A stretch of DNA of 64,000 nt from Pseudomonas orientalis (GTDB lineage Bacteria > Pseudomonadota > Gammaproteobacteria > Pseudomonadales > Pseudomonadaceae), in assembly GCF_001439815.1 (NCBI RefSeq), contig NZ_JYLM01000013.1, positions 1-64,000 on the forward strand, in the 5' to 3' direction. The notes under the pieces are model-generated. The model did not search any database and was not told the DNA's origin. It was given only the letters and a program-made list of their open reading frames with translations. A program made the position numbers and the translations under genes. Shown piece after piece: positions 54,680-63,546 of the stretch. Positions within the stretch are counted from its first letter, which is position 1. Each line of letters begins with the position of its first letter.

Positions 54680-56131
54680 ATGCATCAAATGACTCTGGCC
54701 GAGATTGCTCGCGGTTTCGCCCATAAAAAGTTTTCTTCCGAAGAACTGACCAAGGTCCTGCTGGCGCGCATTACCCAGCTCGACCCGCAGATCAACAGCT
54801 TCATCAGCATCACCGAAGAGCTGGCCCTCAAGCAGGCGAAAGCCGCCGACGCGCGCCGGGCCAACGGTGAGAACGGTGTCCTGCTCGGGGCGCCGATCGC
54901 TCACAAGGACCTGTTCTGCACGCGGGGCATCCGCACCAGCAGCGCGTCGAAGATGCTCGACAACTTTAAGGCCCCGTATGACGCCACCGTGGTCGCCAAA
55001 CTGGCTGCCGCTGGCACCGTGACGCTCGGCAAGACTAACATGGACGAATTCGCAATGGGTTCGGCCAGTGATTCGAGCTGGTACGGCGCGGTGAAAAACC
55101 CGTGGAACCTGGAATACGTGCCGGGTGGCTCGTCTGGTGGTTCGGCCGCCGCGGTGGCCGCTCGTCTGTTGCCAGCCGCGACGGCTACCGACACCGGCGG
55201 CTCAATCCGTCAGCCGGCTGCGTTCACCAACGTCACAGGCCTGAAACCAACCTACGGTCGCGTATCTCGCTGGGGCATCATTGCTTACGCTTCCAGCCTT
55301 GATCAGGCGGGTGCAGTTGCCCGAACCGCCGAAGATTGTGCGATTTTGTTGCAGGGTATGGCTGGATTCGATCCGAACGACTCCACCAGCATCGATGAGC
55401 CGGTGCCGGACTACACCGCCAGTCTGAATGCTTCGTTGCAAGGCCTGCGCATCGGGGTGCCGAAGGAGTACTTCGGCGCCGGTCTCGATCCACGCATTGC
55501 CGATCTTATCCAGAACAGTATTAAAGAGCTGCAGAAGCTCGGTGCAGTGGTCAAGGAAATCAGCCTGCCGAACATACTGCACGCGATTCCGGCTTACTAC
55601 GTGATCGCCCCGGCAGAGGCCTCCTCCAACCTGTCGCGTTTCGACGGCGTGCGTTTCGGCCATCGCTGCGAAGACCCGAATAACCTCGAAGACCTGTACA
55701 AGCGCTCCCGTGGCGAAGGCTTCGGTGCCGAAGTGCAGCGCCGGATCATGGTCGGTGCTTACGCGCTGTCCGCCGGTTACTACGACGCGTACTACCTGAA
55801 AGCGCAGAAGATCCGTCGCCTGGTGAAGAACGACTTTATGACGGCCTTTAATGAAGTCGACATCATCCTCGGCCCGACCACGCCAAACCCGGCCTGGAAA
55901 TTCGGCGCCAAGAACAACGATCCGGTCGCTGCCTATCTGGAAGACGTCTACACAATCACCGCCAACCTAGCGGGCCTGCCGGGCCTGTCGATGCCGGCCG
56001 GTTTTGTCGAGGGTCTGCCGGTTGGTGTGCAACTGCTCGCTCCATATTTCCAGGAAGGCCGCCTGTTGAACGTTGCCCACCAGTATCAATCACACACTGA
56101 TTGGCACGTCCGCATCCCGCAAGGGTTTTGA
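54680..56131 (+). CDS. gatA: Aspartyl/glutamyl-tRNA amidotransferase subunit A, divergent
   Basis: 483 residues. GatA hydrolyses glutamine and sends the ammonia to GatB. The amidase triad is intact: Lys76 (IAHKDLF), cis-Ser in GGSSGGS (151-152) and nucleophile Ser175 (DTGGSIRQP). But positions conserved in other GatA proteins are changed: TSCGSK is TSSASK (88-89), the Glu of GSxxExS is Asp131 with Trp134 beside it, the Gly before TDTGG is Ala169, and the Pro of SLDQxGP is Ala212. These lie in active-site segments. They suggest a variant that still works but no longer binds some inhibitor. Confidence 0.93.
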   Translation: MHQMTLAEIARGFAHKKFSSEELTKVLLARITQLDPQINSFISITEELALKQAKAADARRANGENGVLLGAPIAHKDLFCTRGIRTSSASKMLDNFKAPYDATVVAKLAAAGTVTLGKTNMDEFAMGSASDSSWYGAVKNPWNLEYVPGGSSGGSAAAVAARLLPAATATDTGGSIRQPAAFTNVTGLKPTYGRVSRWGIIAYASSLDQAGAVARTAEDCAILLQGMAGFDPNDSTSIDEPVPDYTASLNASLQGLRIGVPKEYFGAGLDPRIADLIQNSIKELQKLGAVVKEISLPNILHAIPAYYVIAPAEASSNLSRFDGVRFGHRCEDPNNLEDLYKRSRGEGFGAEVQRRIMVGAYALSAGYYDAYYLKAQKIRRLVKNDFMTAFNEVDIILGPTTPNPAWKFGAKNNDPVAAYLEDVYTITANLAGLPGLSMPAGFVEGLPVGVQLLAPYFQEGRLLNVAHQYQSHTDWHVRIPQGF

Positions 56132-56219
56132 AACTGCTGCGCTCGGTAATGCAGTGTTGAAAACTGGCTTACCTTCGCTCACAACTTTTCAAAACACCGC
56201 AAAAGGCTAGGAGACACAC

Positions 56220-57665
56220 ATGCAATGGGAAGTCGTGATCGGGCTGGAGATTCATACCCAGCTCGCCACCCAATCGAAGATTTTCTCCGGTAGCGCCACC
56301 ACGTTTGGCTCCGAGCCCAACACCCAGACCAGCCTGGTGGACCTGGGCATGCCCGGCGTGCTGCCAGTGCTGAACCAGGAAGCGGTGCGCATGGCGGTGA
56401 TGTTCGGCCTGGCGATTGACGCCGAGATCGGCCAGCACAACGTGTTCGCGCGCAAAAACTACTTTTACCCGGACCTGCCCAAGGGCTACCAGATCAGCCA
56501 GATGGAACTGCCAATCGTCGGCAAGGGCCATCTGGACATCCCCCTGGAAGACGGCACCATCAAGCGTGTCGGCGTCACCCGTGCGCACCTGGAAGAAGAC
56601 GCCGGCAAGAGCTTGCACGAAGAATTCCCCGGCGCCACCGGTATCGACCTGAACCGTGCCGGCACGCCGTTGCTGGAAATCGTCTCCGAACCGGACATGC
56701 GCAGCGCCAAGGAAGCCGTGGCCTACGTCAAGACCATCCACGCGCTGGTGCGTTACCTGGGCATCTGCGACGGCAACATGGCCGAAGGTTCGCTGCGCTG
56801 CGACTGCAACGTGTCGATCCGACCCAAGGGCCAGGCCGAATACGGTACGCGCTGCGAAATCAAGAACGTCAACTCGTTCCGCTTCATCGAGAAGGCGATC
56901 AACAGCGAAGTGCGTCGCCAGATCGAGTTGATCGAGGATGGCGGCAAGGTCATCCAGCAAACGCGCCTGTATGACCCGAACAAAGACGAAACCCGCGCCA
57001 TGCGCAGCAAGGAGGAAGCCGACGACTACCGTTACTTCCCCGACCCGGACCTGCTGCCGGTGGTGCTGGAAGATTCGTTCCTCAATGACATCCGCGCCAC
57101 CCTGCCGGAGTTGCCGCAGCAGAAACGCGAACGCTTCCAGGCGCAGTTCGGCCTGTCGGTCTACGATGCCAGCGTGCTGGCCTCCAGCCGCGAGCAAGCC
57201 AACTACTTCGAGAAAGTCGTGAGCATTGCCGGCGACGCCAAGCTGGCGGCCAACTGGGTGATGGTCGAGCTGGGCAGCCTGTTGAACAAGCAAGGCCTGG
57301 AAATCGACGAAGCACCGGTGAGCGCCGAGCAACTGGGCGGCATGCTGCTGCGCATCAAGGACAACACCATCTCCGGCAAGATCGCCAAGACCGTGTTCGA
57401 AGCGATGGCGGCAGGCGAAGGCAGCGCCGATGAAATCATCGACAAGCGCGGCCTCAAGCAAGTCACCGACAGCGGCGCGATTTCGGCCGTGCTCGATGAA
57501 ATGCTCGCGGCGAACGCCGAGCAGGTCGAACAATACCGTGCGGCTGACGAAGCCAAGCGCGGCAAGATGTTCGGCTTCTTTGTCGGCCAGGCGATGAAAG
57601 CGTCCAAGGGCAAGGCCAACCCGCAACAAGTCAACGAACTGCTCAAAAGCAAGCTCGAAGGGTGA
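56220..57665 (+). CDS. gatB: Aspartyl/glutamyl-tRNA amidotransferase subunit B
   Basis: 481 residues, full length, with the usual WEVVIGLEIHTQL start, GMPGVLPVLN, RKNYFYPDLPKGYQIS, HLEEDAGKSLH, and a C-terminal YqeY-like helical tail that holds the tRNA. GatB activates the Asp or Glu on the tRNA and adds the ammonia made by GatA. Unlike GatA it shows no obvious change at conserved sites. Its DNA is GC-rich with strong Pseudomonas codon preference, unlike the biosynthetic genes, so it was likely taken up recently from a Pseudomonas chromosome. The ribosome site is AGGAG. Confidence 0.95.
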   Translation: MQWEVVIGLEIHTQLATQSKIFSGSATTFGSEPNTQTSLVDLGMPGVLPVLNQEAVRMAVMFGLAIDAEIGQHNVFARKNYFYPDLPKGYQISQMELPIVGKGHLDIPLEDGTIKRVGVTRAHLEEDAGKSLHEEFPGATGIDLNRAGTPLLEIVSEPDMRSAKEAVAYVKTIHALVRYLGICDGNMAEGSLRCDCNVSIRPKGQAEYGTRCEIKNVNSFRFIEKAINSEVRRQIELIEDGGKVIQQTRLYDPNKDETRAMRSKEEADDYRYFPDPDLLPVVLEDSFLNDIRATLPELPQQKRERFQAQFGLSVYDASVLASSREQANYFEKVVSIAGDAKLAANWVMVELGSLLNKQGLEIDEAPVSAEQLGGMLLRIKDNTISGKIAKTVFEAMAAGEGSADEIIDKRGLKQVTDSGAISAVLDEMLAANAEQVEQYRAADEAKRGKMFGFFVGQAMKASKGKANPQQVNELLKSKLEG

Positions 57666-58004
57666 TTGACTCTTTGCTGATCAGGAACCTTCCTGTGTCC
57701 TAATGGGGCCGGACACCGAGCAAACGAACGCTTCGAAAAACCCCGTATTACGAGAATTCCTTACCAAGTGCAAACGCTCGTACCGACTTCTGATTCGGGT
57801 TTGCGTTCCGCAAATCAACTTTTTGTGGGAGAGATGTAACGACCCGTGCAATTAGCCCTGCAAACGTCCTATTTTCGAAGCCTGCATGAGCATCGCCCAG
57901 CAGTTTTCAGATGGTCGTGAATGGTTCCGAGGCCGTCCGACCGCGTCAGACAGATCCTTGAGGATCCAGATCCATCTTCCATTCCCAAGATCAGTGAGAA
58001 CCCC
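57666..58004. other. Gap behind gatB
   Basis: About 340 bp with no credible gene. A partial inverted repeat (GCAAAC ... GTTTGC, 57769-57805) may end transcription of gatCAB. It separates cargo block C from a small open frame and transfer module III. Confidence 0.4.
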
Positions 58005-58172
58005 ATGACCGTGAATGAACTGACGCAAGAGCAACGCCACGAACAAGCGCTGGATAAGTACAAGCTTGTTGTGCCTGAGCTGATGGACGAAATCAAGGGC
58101 CTGAGTCCCGATGATCAGAAAGGCCAGATCCAGTGGACGTTCGAAGGCGAAGAGGAAGCCCAGGGCCTGTAG
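58005..58172 (+). CDS. Small acidic protein of unknown function
   Basis: 55 residues from the ATG at 58005 (GAGAA upstream), strongly acidic and Gln-rich (VNELTQEQRHEQALDKYK ... GEEEAQGL), no signal. It looks like a folded helical protein and not a chance frame, but I do not recognise a family. It may have come along with the gat segment. Confidence 0.45.
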   Translation: MTVNELTQEQRHEQALDKYKLVVPELMDEIKGLSPDDQKGQIQWTFEGEEEAQGL

Positions 58173-58309
58173 CCTTAAGTGCCATCTCCAATCCAACCCT
58201 CACGAATTCGCCGCTCTCAAATACCCAAAGCCTCCAAACTCCTATTTCTTACTGCGCTCAGGACGACCATCCGGTCTTCTGTACCTGAATCCATATCAGG
58301 TACGGTGCC

Positions 58310-58738
58310 ATGCTCCAAATCCTTACCCACCTTAGCGAGACGCGGCGCTGGCTGTTTTTACTGCTACTGTTCTTGTCCACTGCGTCCCACGCGGAAACGT
58401 GGGTCATTACAAACCGAGCACATCCAGTATCCGCACCTTCTGGCGCTCGCGTCATCTTCTTGGATGATCAGCAGCGCCTTGAAGAACAAATTTCCAACCA
58501 GCTACCAGCCGACCCACGCCAGGCAGAAGCGGCCATTCAACGCTACCTGATCAGCCCTGCAGGGAGGCATCTGCAAAACGAGCTGGCCCAAGCCCAGCAG
58601 GGCGTCACAGACGCCTGGAGCCTGCGAGTCGAAAAACTCCCAGCCGTGATCGTAGATCGTCGCTACGTCGTGTACGGCGAGCCTGACGTAGCTAAAGCCG
58701 TCGCGTTGATTGAACGAGCGCGGAGCCTTTCACGATGA
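58310..58738 (+). CDS. Integrating conjugative element protein, TIGR03757 family (PFL_4709-like)
   Basis: 142 residues with a signal peptide (LLLLFLSTASHA) and the core HPVSAPSGARVIFLDDQ and VEKLPAVIVDRRYVVYG. The family resembles TrbC/TraW-type pilus assembly proteins and is exported to the periplasm. It is the first gene of transfer module III and overlaps the TIGR03756 gene by four bases. Confidence 0.9.
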   Translation: MLQILTHLSETRRWLFLLLLFLSTASHAETWVITNRAHPVSAPSGARVIFLDDQQRLEEQISNQLPADPRQAEAAIQRYLISPAGRHLQNELAQAQQGVTDAWSLRVEKLPAVIVDRRYVVYGEPDVAKAVALIERARSLSR

Positions 58739-59676
58739 GACGCTCACGTTTTGCGATCCGGCCTTTGTCGCTGGCTATCACTTTCAGCCTGTCATTCAGT
58801 GCATCGGCTGCGATCAACTCGGCAGCGATTATTGCCTCGACCCTGTCACCAACCTGCCTGGAGTACAAAGTGGTCGGCATCTGCTATTGGCTGCTCTGCA
58901 CGCCATTCGGATGCAAAGTCAAAACCTCGACCAAGGTTCGTCACTACGTACCGGACGCTGTGGTGTCTGCATATGCGAATACCGGGATGAACCCTTGGAT
59001 AGAGATGTCACCTCTTGGCACCCCGAATCCGATGGCCCAAGCGGGCAACGACGGCACTACCAATCACGTTGCCGAGAACAACATCATCAAATTTAAGGAA
59101 GCCGATGTCATCGGCCATCCAGGTGGTGCGGCGTTGAGTCAGTTTGCCAGCGCCTCGGGCTATGTATGCAAAGGCGCAACCTTACCGCTTGTGCCTTACT
59201 TTCTGAGCACCCTTGACCCCATTGCTTGGCGATACGGCGTCCCGGAATCCGTATACCCCGAAGCACTCATTCCGGGCATGCGCGAAGTCGGTAGCCTGCT
59301 CTCAGCAAGCAGCTGGGGGAACGTCTACCCGCGTAGCGGCTTCCTTAACCAGACTGACGACTACAAAACGGGCGCAGTTATTGCGCAGCGTGCCGGCGAC
59401 GTAGTTACCCGCCCAGGCCAGGTCCATGTCTACTTGCCGATGCTCGCCCTTCCCTACCCCGGTTACTGGCCCGCAGGGCCGCTACGCGAAGGTGACGCCT
59501 CCACTGGTAAGTGGCAAGAGCTCACCCCAGTCCTCAACCCCACTTGCGCAACCTTTCCCACCATCGGTCCGAACATCGATGCGCAGGATGGCGGCTACGC
59601 CTGGGCACTCTGGCGCCCTTATTCGTGTTGCCAGCGTCGTGGACAGACCTTCCTCGGCAGTACGGACTTCCAATGA
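58735..59676 (+). CDS. Integrating conjugative element protein, TIGR03756 family (TraU-like)
   Basis: 313 residues. Signal peptide (SLAITFSLSFSASA), then a cysteine-rich domain (TCLEYKVVGICYWLLCTPFG) and a C-terminal part with a CCQRRGQTF stretch. Similar in plan to TraU of F-type systems, which is needed for DNA transfer and depends on disulfide bonds, fitting the DsbA-like protein in module II. It is coupled to genes on both sides. Confidence 0.9.
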   Translation: MRRSRFAIRPLSLAITFSLSFSASAAINSAAIIASTLSPTCLEYKVVGICYWLLCTPFGCKVKTSTKVRHYVPDAVVSAYANTGMNPWIEMSPLGTPNPMAQAGNDGTTNHVAENNIIKFKEADVIGHPGGAALSQFASASGYVCKGATLPLVPYFLSTLDPIAWRYGVPESVYPEALIPGMREVGSLLSASSWGNVYPRSGFLNQTDDYKTGAVIAQRAGDVVTRPGQVHVYLPMLALPYPGYWPAGPLREGDASTGKWQELTPVLNPTCATFPTIGPNIDAQDGGYAWALWRPYSCCQRRGQTFLGSTDFQ

Positions 59677-61058
59677 AACAGCGATCGGAGCAAAGCATGA
59701 AACTCACTACCTTGGCGATAGGGCTCGCCTGCAGCCTCAGCAGTGCAATAGCGCTCTCTGCTGATCCAATCAACGTCTCATCCTCCGGAAGCGTCATTGG
59801 GGACAACGTGCTGTATAGCATTGGCGGCGGCAACGCAGTCACCATGGGGAGCGCAGGTAACATGGATAGTATTTCTGTGGGAGGCGGTTGGAATACCAAT
59901 CTAATCTGCGGAAACATGAGCCTGAGCACAACCCTTGAAAACCAATTGAATGGTGCCACTTCCGGCTTCAAAAACATCATGAGCTCGGTGGTACAGAGCG
60001 CCACCAGCGCCGTGGCTTCGCTGCCGGCACTGATTCTTCAACGTGCGAACCCGGCGCTATACAACCTCATCACCAACGGCATTTTGCAGGCCCGCCTGGA
60101 CTTCGACCGCTCCAAAGGCACCTGCCGCGCCATTGGCGAAAAGATGGCGGATATCGCCGGTAACCAAATGGGCTGGGGCAAGCTTGCTGAAGGTCAGGCT
60201 ATGAGTCAGGCGCTAACATCCAACACAGACGCAGTATCGGCGGTGGAACAAGTCGAAAAGAAAGGTGGAAACGATGGCGTCACTTGGGTTGGTGGTGATA
60301 GAGCAGGTGGTTCCGGTCAGAAGCCAATTCGTATCGTAGGCGACGTCACCAAGGCTGGCTACAACCTTCTGAACAAGCGCGCGGCCGGCGACACCGCATC
60401 CATCAGTAAAGCGAACTGCAACAACGGCATGGTGTGCAATGTCTGGTCATCGCCCCAGGAAGCCACCACCTTTGCCAATCGTGTCCTGGGTGAACAACAA
60501 CAGCAGACCTGTGACAGTTGCCCTAAAACGGTGACAGCCGCAGGCGTCGGCCTCACGCCGCTGATCCAGGAAACATACGACACCAAGCTGAAGGCCCTGC
60601 AGGAACTGCTGAGCGGAAGCAAAACGCTGTCGCTAGAAAACCTGGAAGCAGCGAGCAGCAACTCGTTACCCATCACCCGAGGCGTTGTAGCAGCACTCAA
60701 GGATGAGCGCGACCAAGACGTACTCGCTCGCCGGCTTGCCTCCGAAGTCGCGTTGTCCGATGTGTTGGAGAAAGCTCTGACCCTACAGCGCACCTTGATG
60801 GCAGGCAGTCGGGAACCGAACGTCGCGGCTAATGACCTCGCCGTCCAGGCAGTCGGCCAGCAGAGCTCCTCGCTGCAACAGGAGATCGGCAACCTCAAAA
60901 TGGAACTGGACATGCGTCAGCAGCTCGCGAAGAACTCGCCTCTGACCATCATTGAACGCAGCAAAGCACGGGCAGAAGACTCTCGTGGCGTGTCCCCGGG
61001 AGCCCCAGAAACGAATCGATTGGACCAGTTGCAGTCACCCGCCCAGAACAAACAGTGA
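59673..61058 (+). CDS. Integrating conjugative element protein, TIGR03755 family (PFL_4711-like)
   Basis: 461 residues from the ATG at 59673 (overlapping the previous stop; the ATG at 59697 is an alternative). A signal peptide (GLACSLSSAIALSA) is followed by a glycine-rich part, hydrophobic patches, CDSCP and a long C-terminal coiled coil. Similar in position to TraH-like proteins. It overlaps the next gene by up to four bases. Confidence 0.88.
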   Translation: MKQRSEQSMKLTTLAIGLACSLSSAIALSADPINVSSSGSVIGDNVLYSIGGGNAVTMGSAGNMDSISVGGGWNTNLICGNMSLSTTLENQLNGATSGFKNIMSSVVQSATSAVASLPALILQRANPALYNLITNGILQARLDFDRSKGTCRAIGEKMADIAGNQMGWGKLAEGQAMSQALTSNTDAVSAVEQVEKKGGNDGVTWVGGDRAGGSGQKPIRIVGDVTKAGYNLLNKRAAGDTASISKANCNNGMVCNVWSSPQEATTFANRVLGEQQQQTCDSCPKTVTAAGVGLTPLIQETYDTKLKALQELLSGSKTLSLENLEAASSNSLPITRGVVAALKDERDQDVLARRLASEVALSDVLEKALTLQRTLMAGSREPNVAANDLAVQAVGQQSSSLQQEIGNLKMELDMRQQLAKNSPLTIIERSKARAEDSRGVSPGAPETNRLDQLQSPAQNKQ

Positions 61059-61066
61059 GAAAGGCC

Positions 61067-61447
61067 ATGACCGAAATACAGGAGCCTGTCGCCGCTCCCA
61101 ACCGTTCGCTGGTTCGACGAACCGGGAGGAGCATTCTGCTTGTTCTGGGTGTTTTGCTCGCGACTGCCGCCCTCGTAGTCCTACTCAGCGCTGTCCTGAT
61201 GAACATGTTCGACAGCGCCGAGCAATGGCAAGCCTGGCGCACCGACCACTATTGGCCGCTCTTTACTTGGCGCCTAATGCTTTATATCGCACTGACCGTT
61301 GCCTGGTTCAAATTCAAGGCACGGTTATCGAACTCAGAACGCTCGAAACGGCGCAAAGGCCTGTTGAAGATCGAGATAATGGTGATCTTATTATTTCTGA
61401 TGGTTGAACTGAGCAAGGTGCTGTATCAGGCAGGGGGTGTTCTGTGA
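61067..61447 (+). CDS. Small conjugative membrane protein
   Basis: About 126 residues (ATG at 61067; a GTG at 61055 overlapping the previous stop is an alternative). Three membrane helices: LLVLGVLLATAALVVLLSA, LFTWRLMLYIALTVAW and IMVILLFLMVELSKVLYQ. It regularly lies between the TIGR03755 and TraG genes in this ICE class. It is probably an inner-membrane partner of TraG; the function is unknown. Confidence 0.8.
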   Translation: MTEIQEPVAAPNRSLVRRTGRSILLVLGVLLATAALVVLLSAVLMNMFDSAEQWQAWRTDHYWPLFTWRLMLYIALTVAWFKFKARLSNSERSKRRKGLLKIEIMVILLFLMVELSKVLYQAGGVL

Positions 61448-62958
61448 CGCTCTACACCAATGACTATTTAGAGTACTACCTGACGTTGGTCGGTTGGATC
61501 ATCAACAATGGTATCTGGGCGATGATTTCAGATACCGGTCTATTCGCCCTCCCCTTCTGCATCATCGTTATTCGAGAGTGGCTGAAAGTCCGTGGTGAGG
61601 GGGCCGATGAGGGCAACAAAGGCGTTCTCTCACTGGCACGTATCGAAACCAATATCTACGTTGGCTACATCGTAGTCGCATTCTTCGCTGTACCAGCCGT
61701 CAATGTGAGTTTTGATACCTTGGCATTTGACCAGAGTAGAGCTCAGCAATGTCAATACAACTTACCTAAACCCACAGACACAGGCTGGAACACAACATTC
61801 AGCTCACTGGCAGGAAAGAGTGCCCAGATGCCCATGTGGTGGGCATTAATGCATTCATTATCAAAGGGATTAACCAGTGGCGCTTTAGCAGCAATTCCCT
61901 GCGGGACTGATCTACGGCAAGTACGCATGGAAGTTAGCAACACCAAGATCAACAACCCGCTATTGGCTCAGGAAATTGGCGACTTCACGCACGATTGCTA
62001 TGGACCCTCCCGTGCCAGATTATTCATGCGCCAACCCGAATTGGGAGCGCAAGGGAATGACCCTCGTTTTGCGCAGGAACTCAGCTGGATTGGTTCGCAC
62101 TATTTATTGAACACCTCGGGTTATTACGACACGGACTACTCCAAAACTCCAAGGGCCTCATGGCCCTATAACGCATCTCGCGATGTGGGTTTACCACAAG
62201 TGGGTGGAGGTGGGGGCTATCCAACTTGCAAACAATGGTGGTCAGATAGCGGAGTGGGACTGCGGGACCGTATCAAGGCTCAAGTGTCGCCGGACCTCAT
62301 GACCAAAATGCTCGGCTGGGCAAAGTGGTTGTCCCCGGACGAAGTCACTGACTCGCTTGTCCGGCAACTGGTCTCGCCGTCGAACCAGGTGAAAGGGGAT
62401 GTTTATACGGACTACGGGGGACAAATCGACGGAACTGTGTGGAATGGTGCAGCCCGGGCAGCGGGGACTCTCGGGGTTGCATTAGGATCTATGGCCTATT
62501 TTCCAGCGATGGACATGGTTCGCCAGGCGCTACCGATGGTCATGGCGTTCTTGAAAATGGCGATGGTGATTTGCATTCCCTTGGTGCTAATTGTCGGGGC
62601 TTACCAACTAAAAGTGGCCATGACTATGTCCGTTGTTTTTTTCGCTCTGATATTCGTGGACTTTTGGTTTCAACTGGCTAGATGGGTCGATACCACGATA
62701 CTGGACGCTTTATATGGAGCCGGCTCTCCGCATTTATCATTTGATCCTGTGATGGGTTTGAACACTGCCACCCAGGACGCAATCTTAAACTTCGTGATGG
62801 GCTCGATGTTCGTCATCCTGCCAGTGTTTTGGATGGGCGCGCTGGGATGGGCAGGGGTGAGCGCAGGAAAAGCATTGGAAGGCCTTACCAGCGGAACAAA
62901 AGATGTTCAAAAGGCAGGTCAGGAAGGGGTGAATACTGTCAAACGTAGCGTTATGTAA
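61444..62958 (+). CDS. traG: TraG N-terminal-like mating-pair protein
   Basis: 504 residues from a GTG. There are about five membrane helices (TLVGWIINNGIWAMI near the start, later FLKMAMVICIPLVLIVGAY and MSVVFFALIFVDFWFQL). A large periplasmic region between the helices has several cysteines. This corresponds to the N-terminal part of F-type TraG, which acts in mating-pair stabilisation and entry exclusion. It is the last plus-strand gene of the transfer modules and runs toward the DUF3742 gene. Confidence 0.9.
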   Translation: MTLYTNDYLEYYLTLVGWIINNGIWAMISDTGLFALPFCIIVIREWLKVRGEGADEGNKGVLSLARIETNIYVGYIVVAFFAVPAVNVSFDTLAFDQSRAQQCQYNLPKPTDTGWNTTFSSLAGKSAQMPMWWALMHSLSKGLTSGALAAIPCGTDLRQVRMEVSNTKINNPLLAQEIGDFTHDCYGPSRARLFMRQPELGAQGNDPRFAQELSWIGSHYLLNTSGYYDTDYSKTPRASWPYNASRDVGLPQVGGGGGYPTCKQWWSDSGVGLRDRIKAQVSPDLMTKMLGWAKWLSPDEVTDSLVRQLVSPSNQVKGDVYTDYGGQIDGTVWNGAARAAGTLGVALGSMAYFPAMDMVRQALPMVMAFLKMAMVICIPLVLIVGAYQLKVAMTMSVVFFALIFVDFWFQLARWVDTTILDALYGAGSPHLSFDPVMGLNTATQDAILNFVMGSMFVILPVFWMGALGWAGVSAGKALEGLTSGTKDVQKAGQEGVNTVKRSVM

Positions 62959-62962
62959 CGTG

Positions 62963-62991
62963 AGGGTCTCATATCATTGATATGAGACCCT
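62963..62991. terminator. Bidirectional hairpin between convergent genes
   Basis: A perfect 13-bp stem (AGGGTCTCATATC/GATATGAGACCCT) with loop ATT lies exactly between the ends of traG (62958) and the convergent DUF3742 gene (62991). This arrangement suggests a terminator serving both strands, although T-tracts are weak. Confidence 0.7.
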
Positions 62992-63314
62992 TAATCATCG
63001 TCGTCTACACGTTGACCAGCAACATAGTACCCATAGCCATCGGGGCCATAGCATTGACCATACTCTATTTGGTTTCTGCGAGGCGTAGGTCTGTGATTCA
63101 ACGCCCAGAGCCCTCCACCCAAAACCAAGGTAAATACTGCAACGCTGATAATCCCGCTGAAAATGTCTGCAGAAAAATATAGGAGTACGGCAGCCACAAC
63201 CAGACGCTTGACCCAACGCAGGGTACGGTTCTGACTGCACCAAACGAGGCGCGCAGCCTGACCCAGGCCATAGCCTAAGCGACTTGCTACTCCCTGAGAG
63301 GTCTGTGCGGTCAT
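62991..63314 (-). CDS. DUF3742 family protein
   Basis: 107 residues from the ATG at 63314 (GGAG upstream). A basic N-terminus (RLGYGLGQAARLVW) is followed by two membrane helices (VVAAVLLYFSADIFSGI and VAVFTLVLGGGLWAL) and an acidic tail (QRVDDDD). DUF3742 proteins are typical of this class of ICE and lie convergent to traG, as here. Function unknown. Confidence 0.85.
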   Translation of the reverse strand: MTAQTSQGVASRLGYGLGQAARLVWCSQNRTLRWVKRLVVAAVLLYFSADIFSGIISVAVFTLVLGGGLWALNHRPTPRRNQIEYGQCYGPDGYGYYVAGQRVDDDD

Positions 63315-63546
63315 GGTGCGTCTCCTTCTTACCCGGTCTAGGGGCGATTTGACATTACTTATAATACCGATTTTTCTCTGCTGCAAGATCATGAGACAAA
63401 CGGCCTTTGCCTTCAGCACCAGATGCCCCCCTTTCACAAAAATGGCCCAAAAGGTAAAAGGTTTTGTAGAAGCGAATGGAATGGTTCACAAGGGTAAAAG
63501 CCTTACCCGAAAGGGCCGCTTTCAGCGGGAAAAAGGTCCAATCTCA

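Noticed and set aside
56169..57629. Long open frame antisense to gatB
   Set aside because: A by-product of GC-rich codon use in gatB; the translated sequence is low in complexity and matches no family, while gatB on the other strand is unmistakable.
54376..57665. gatCAB as the resident chromosomal locus flanking the element
   Set aside because: Transfer genes of the same ICE lie on both sides (up to 32666 and from 58310), and mreB, the usual neighbour, is absent.
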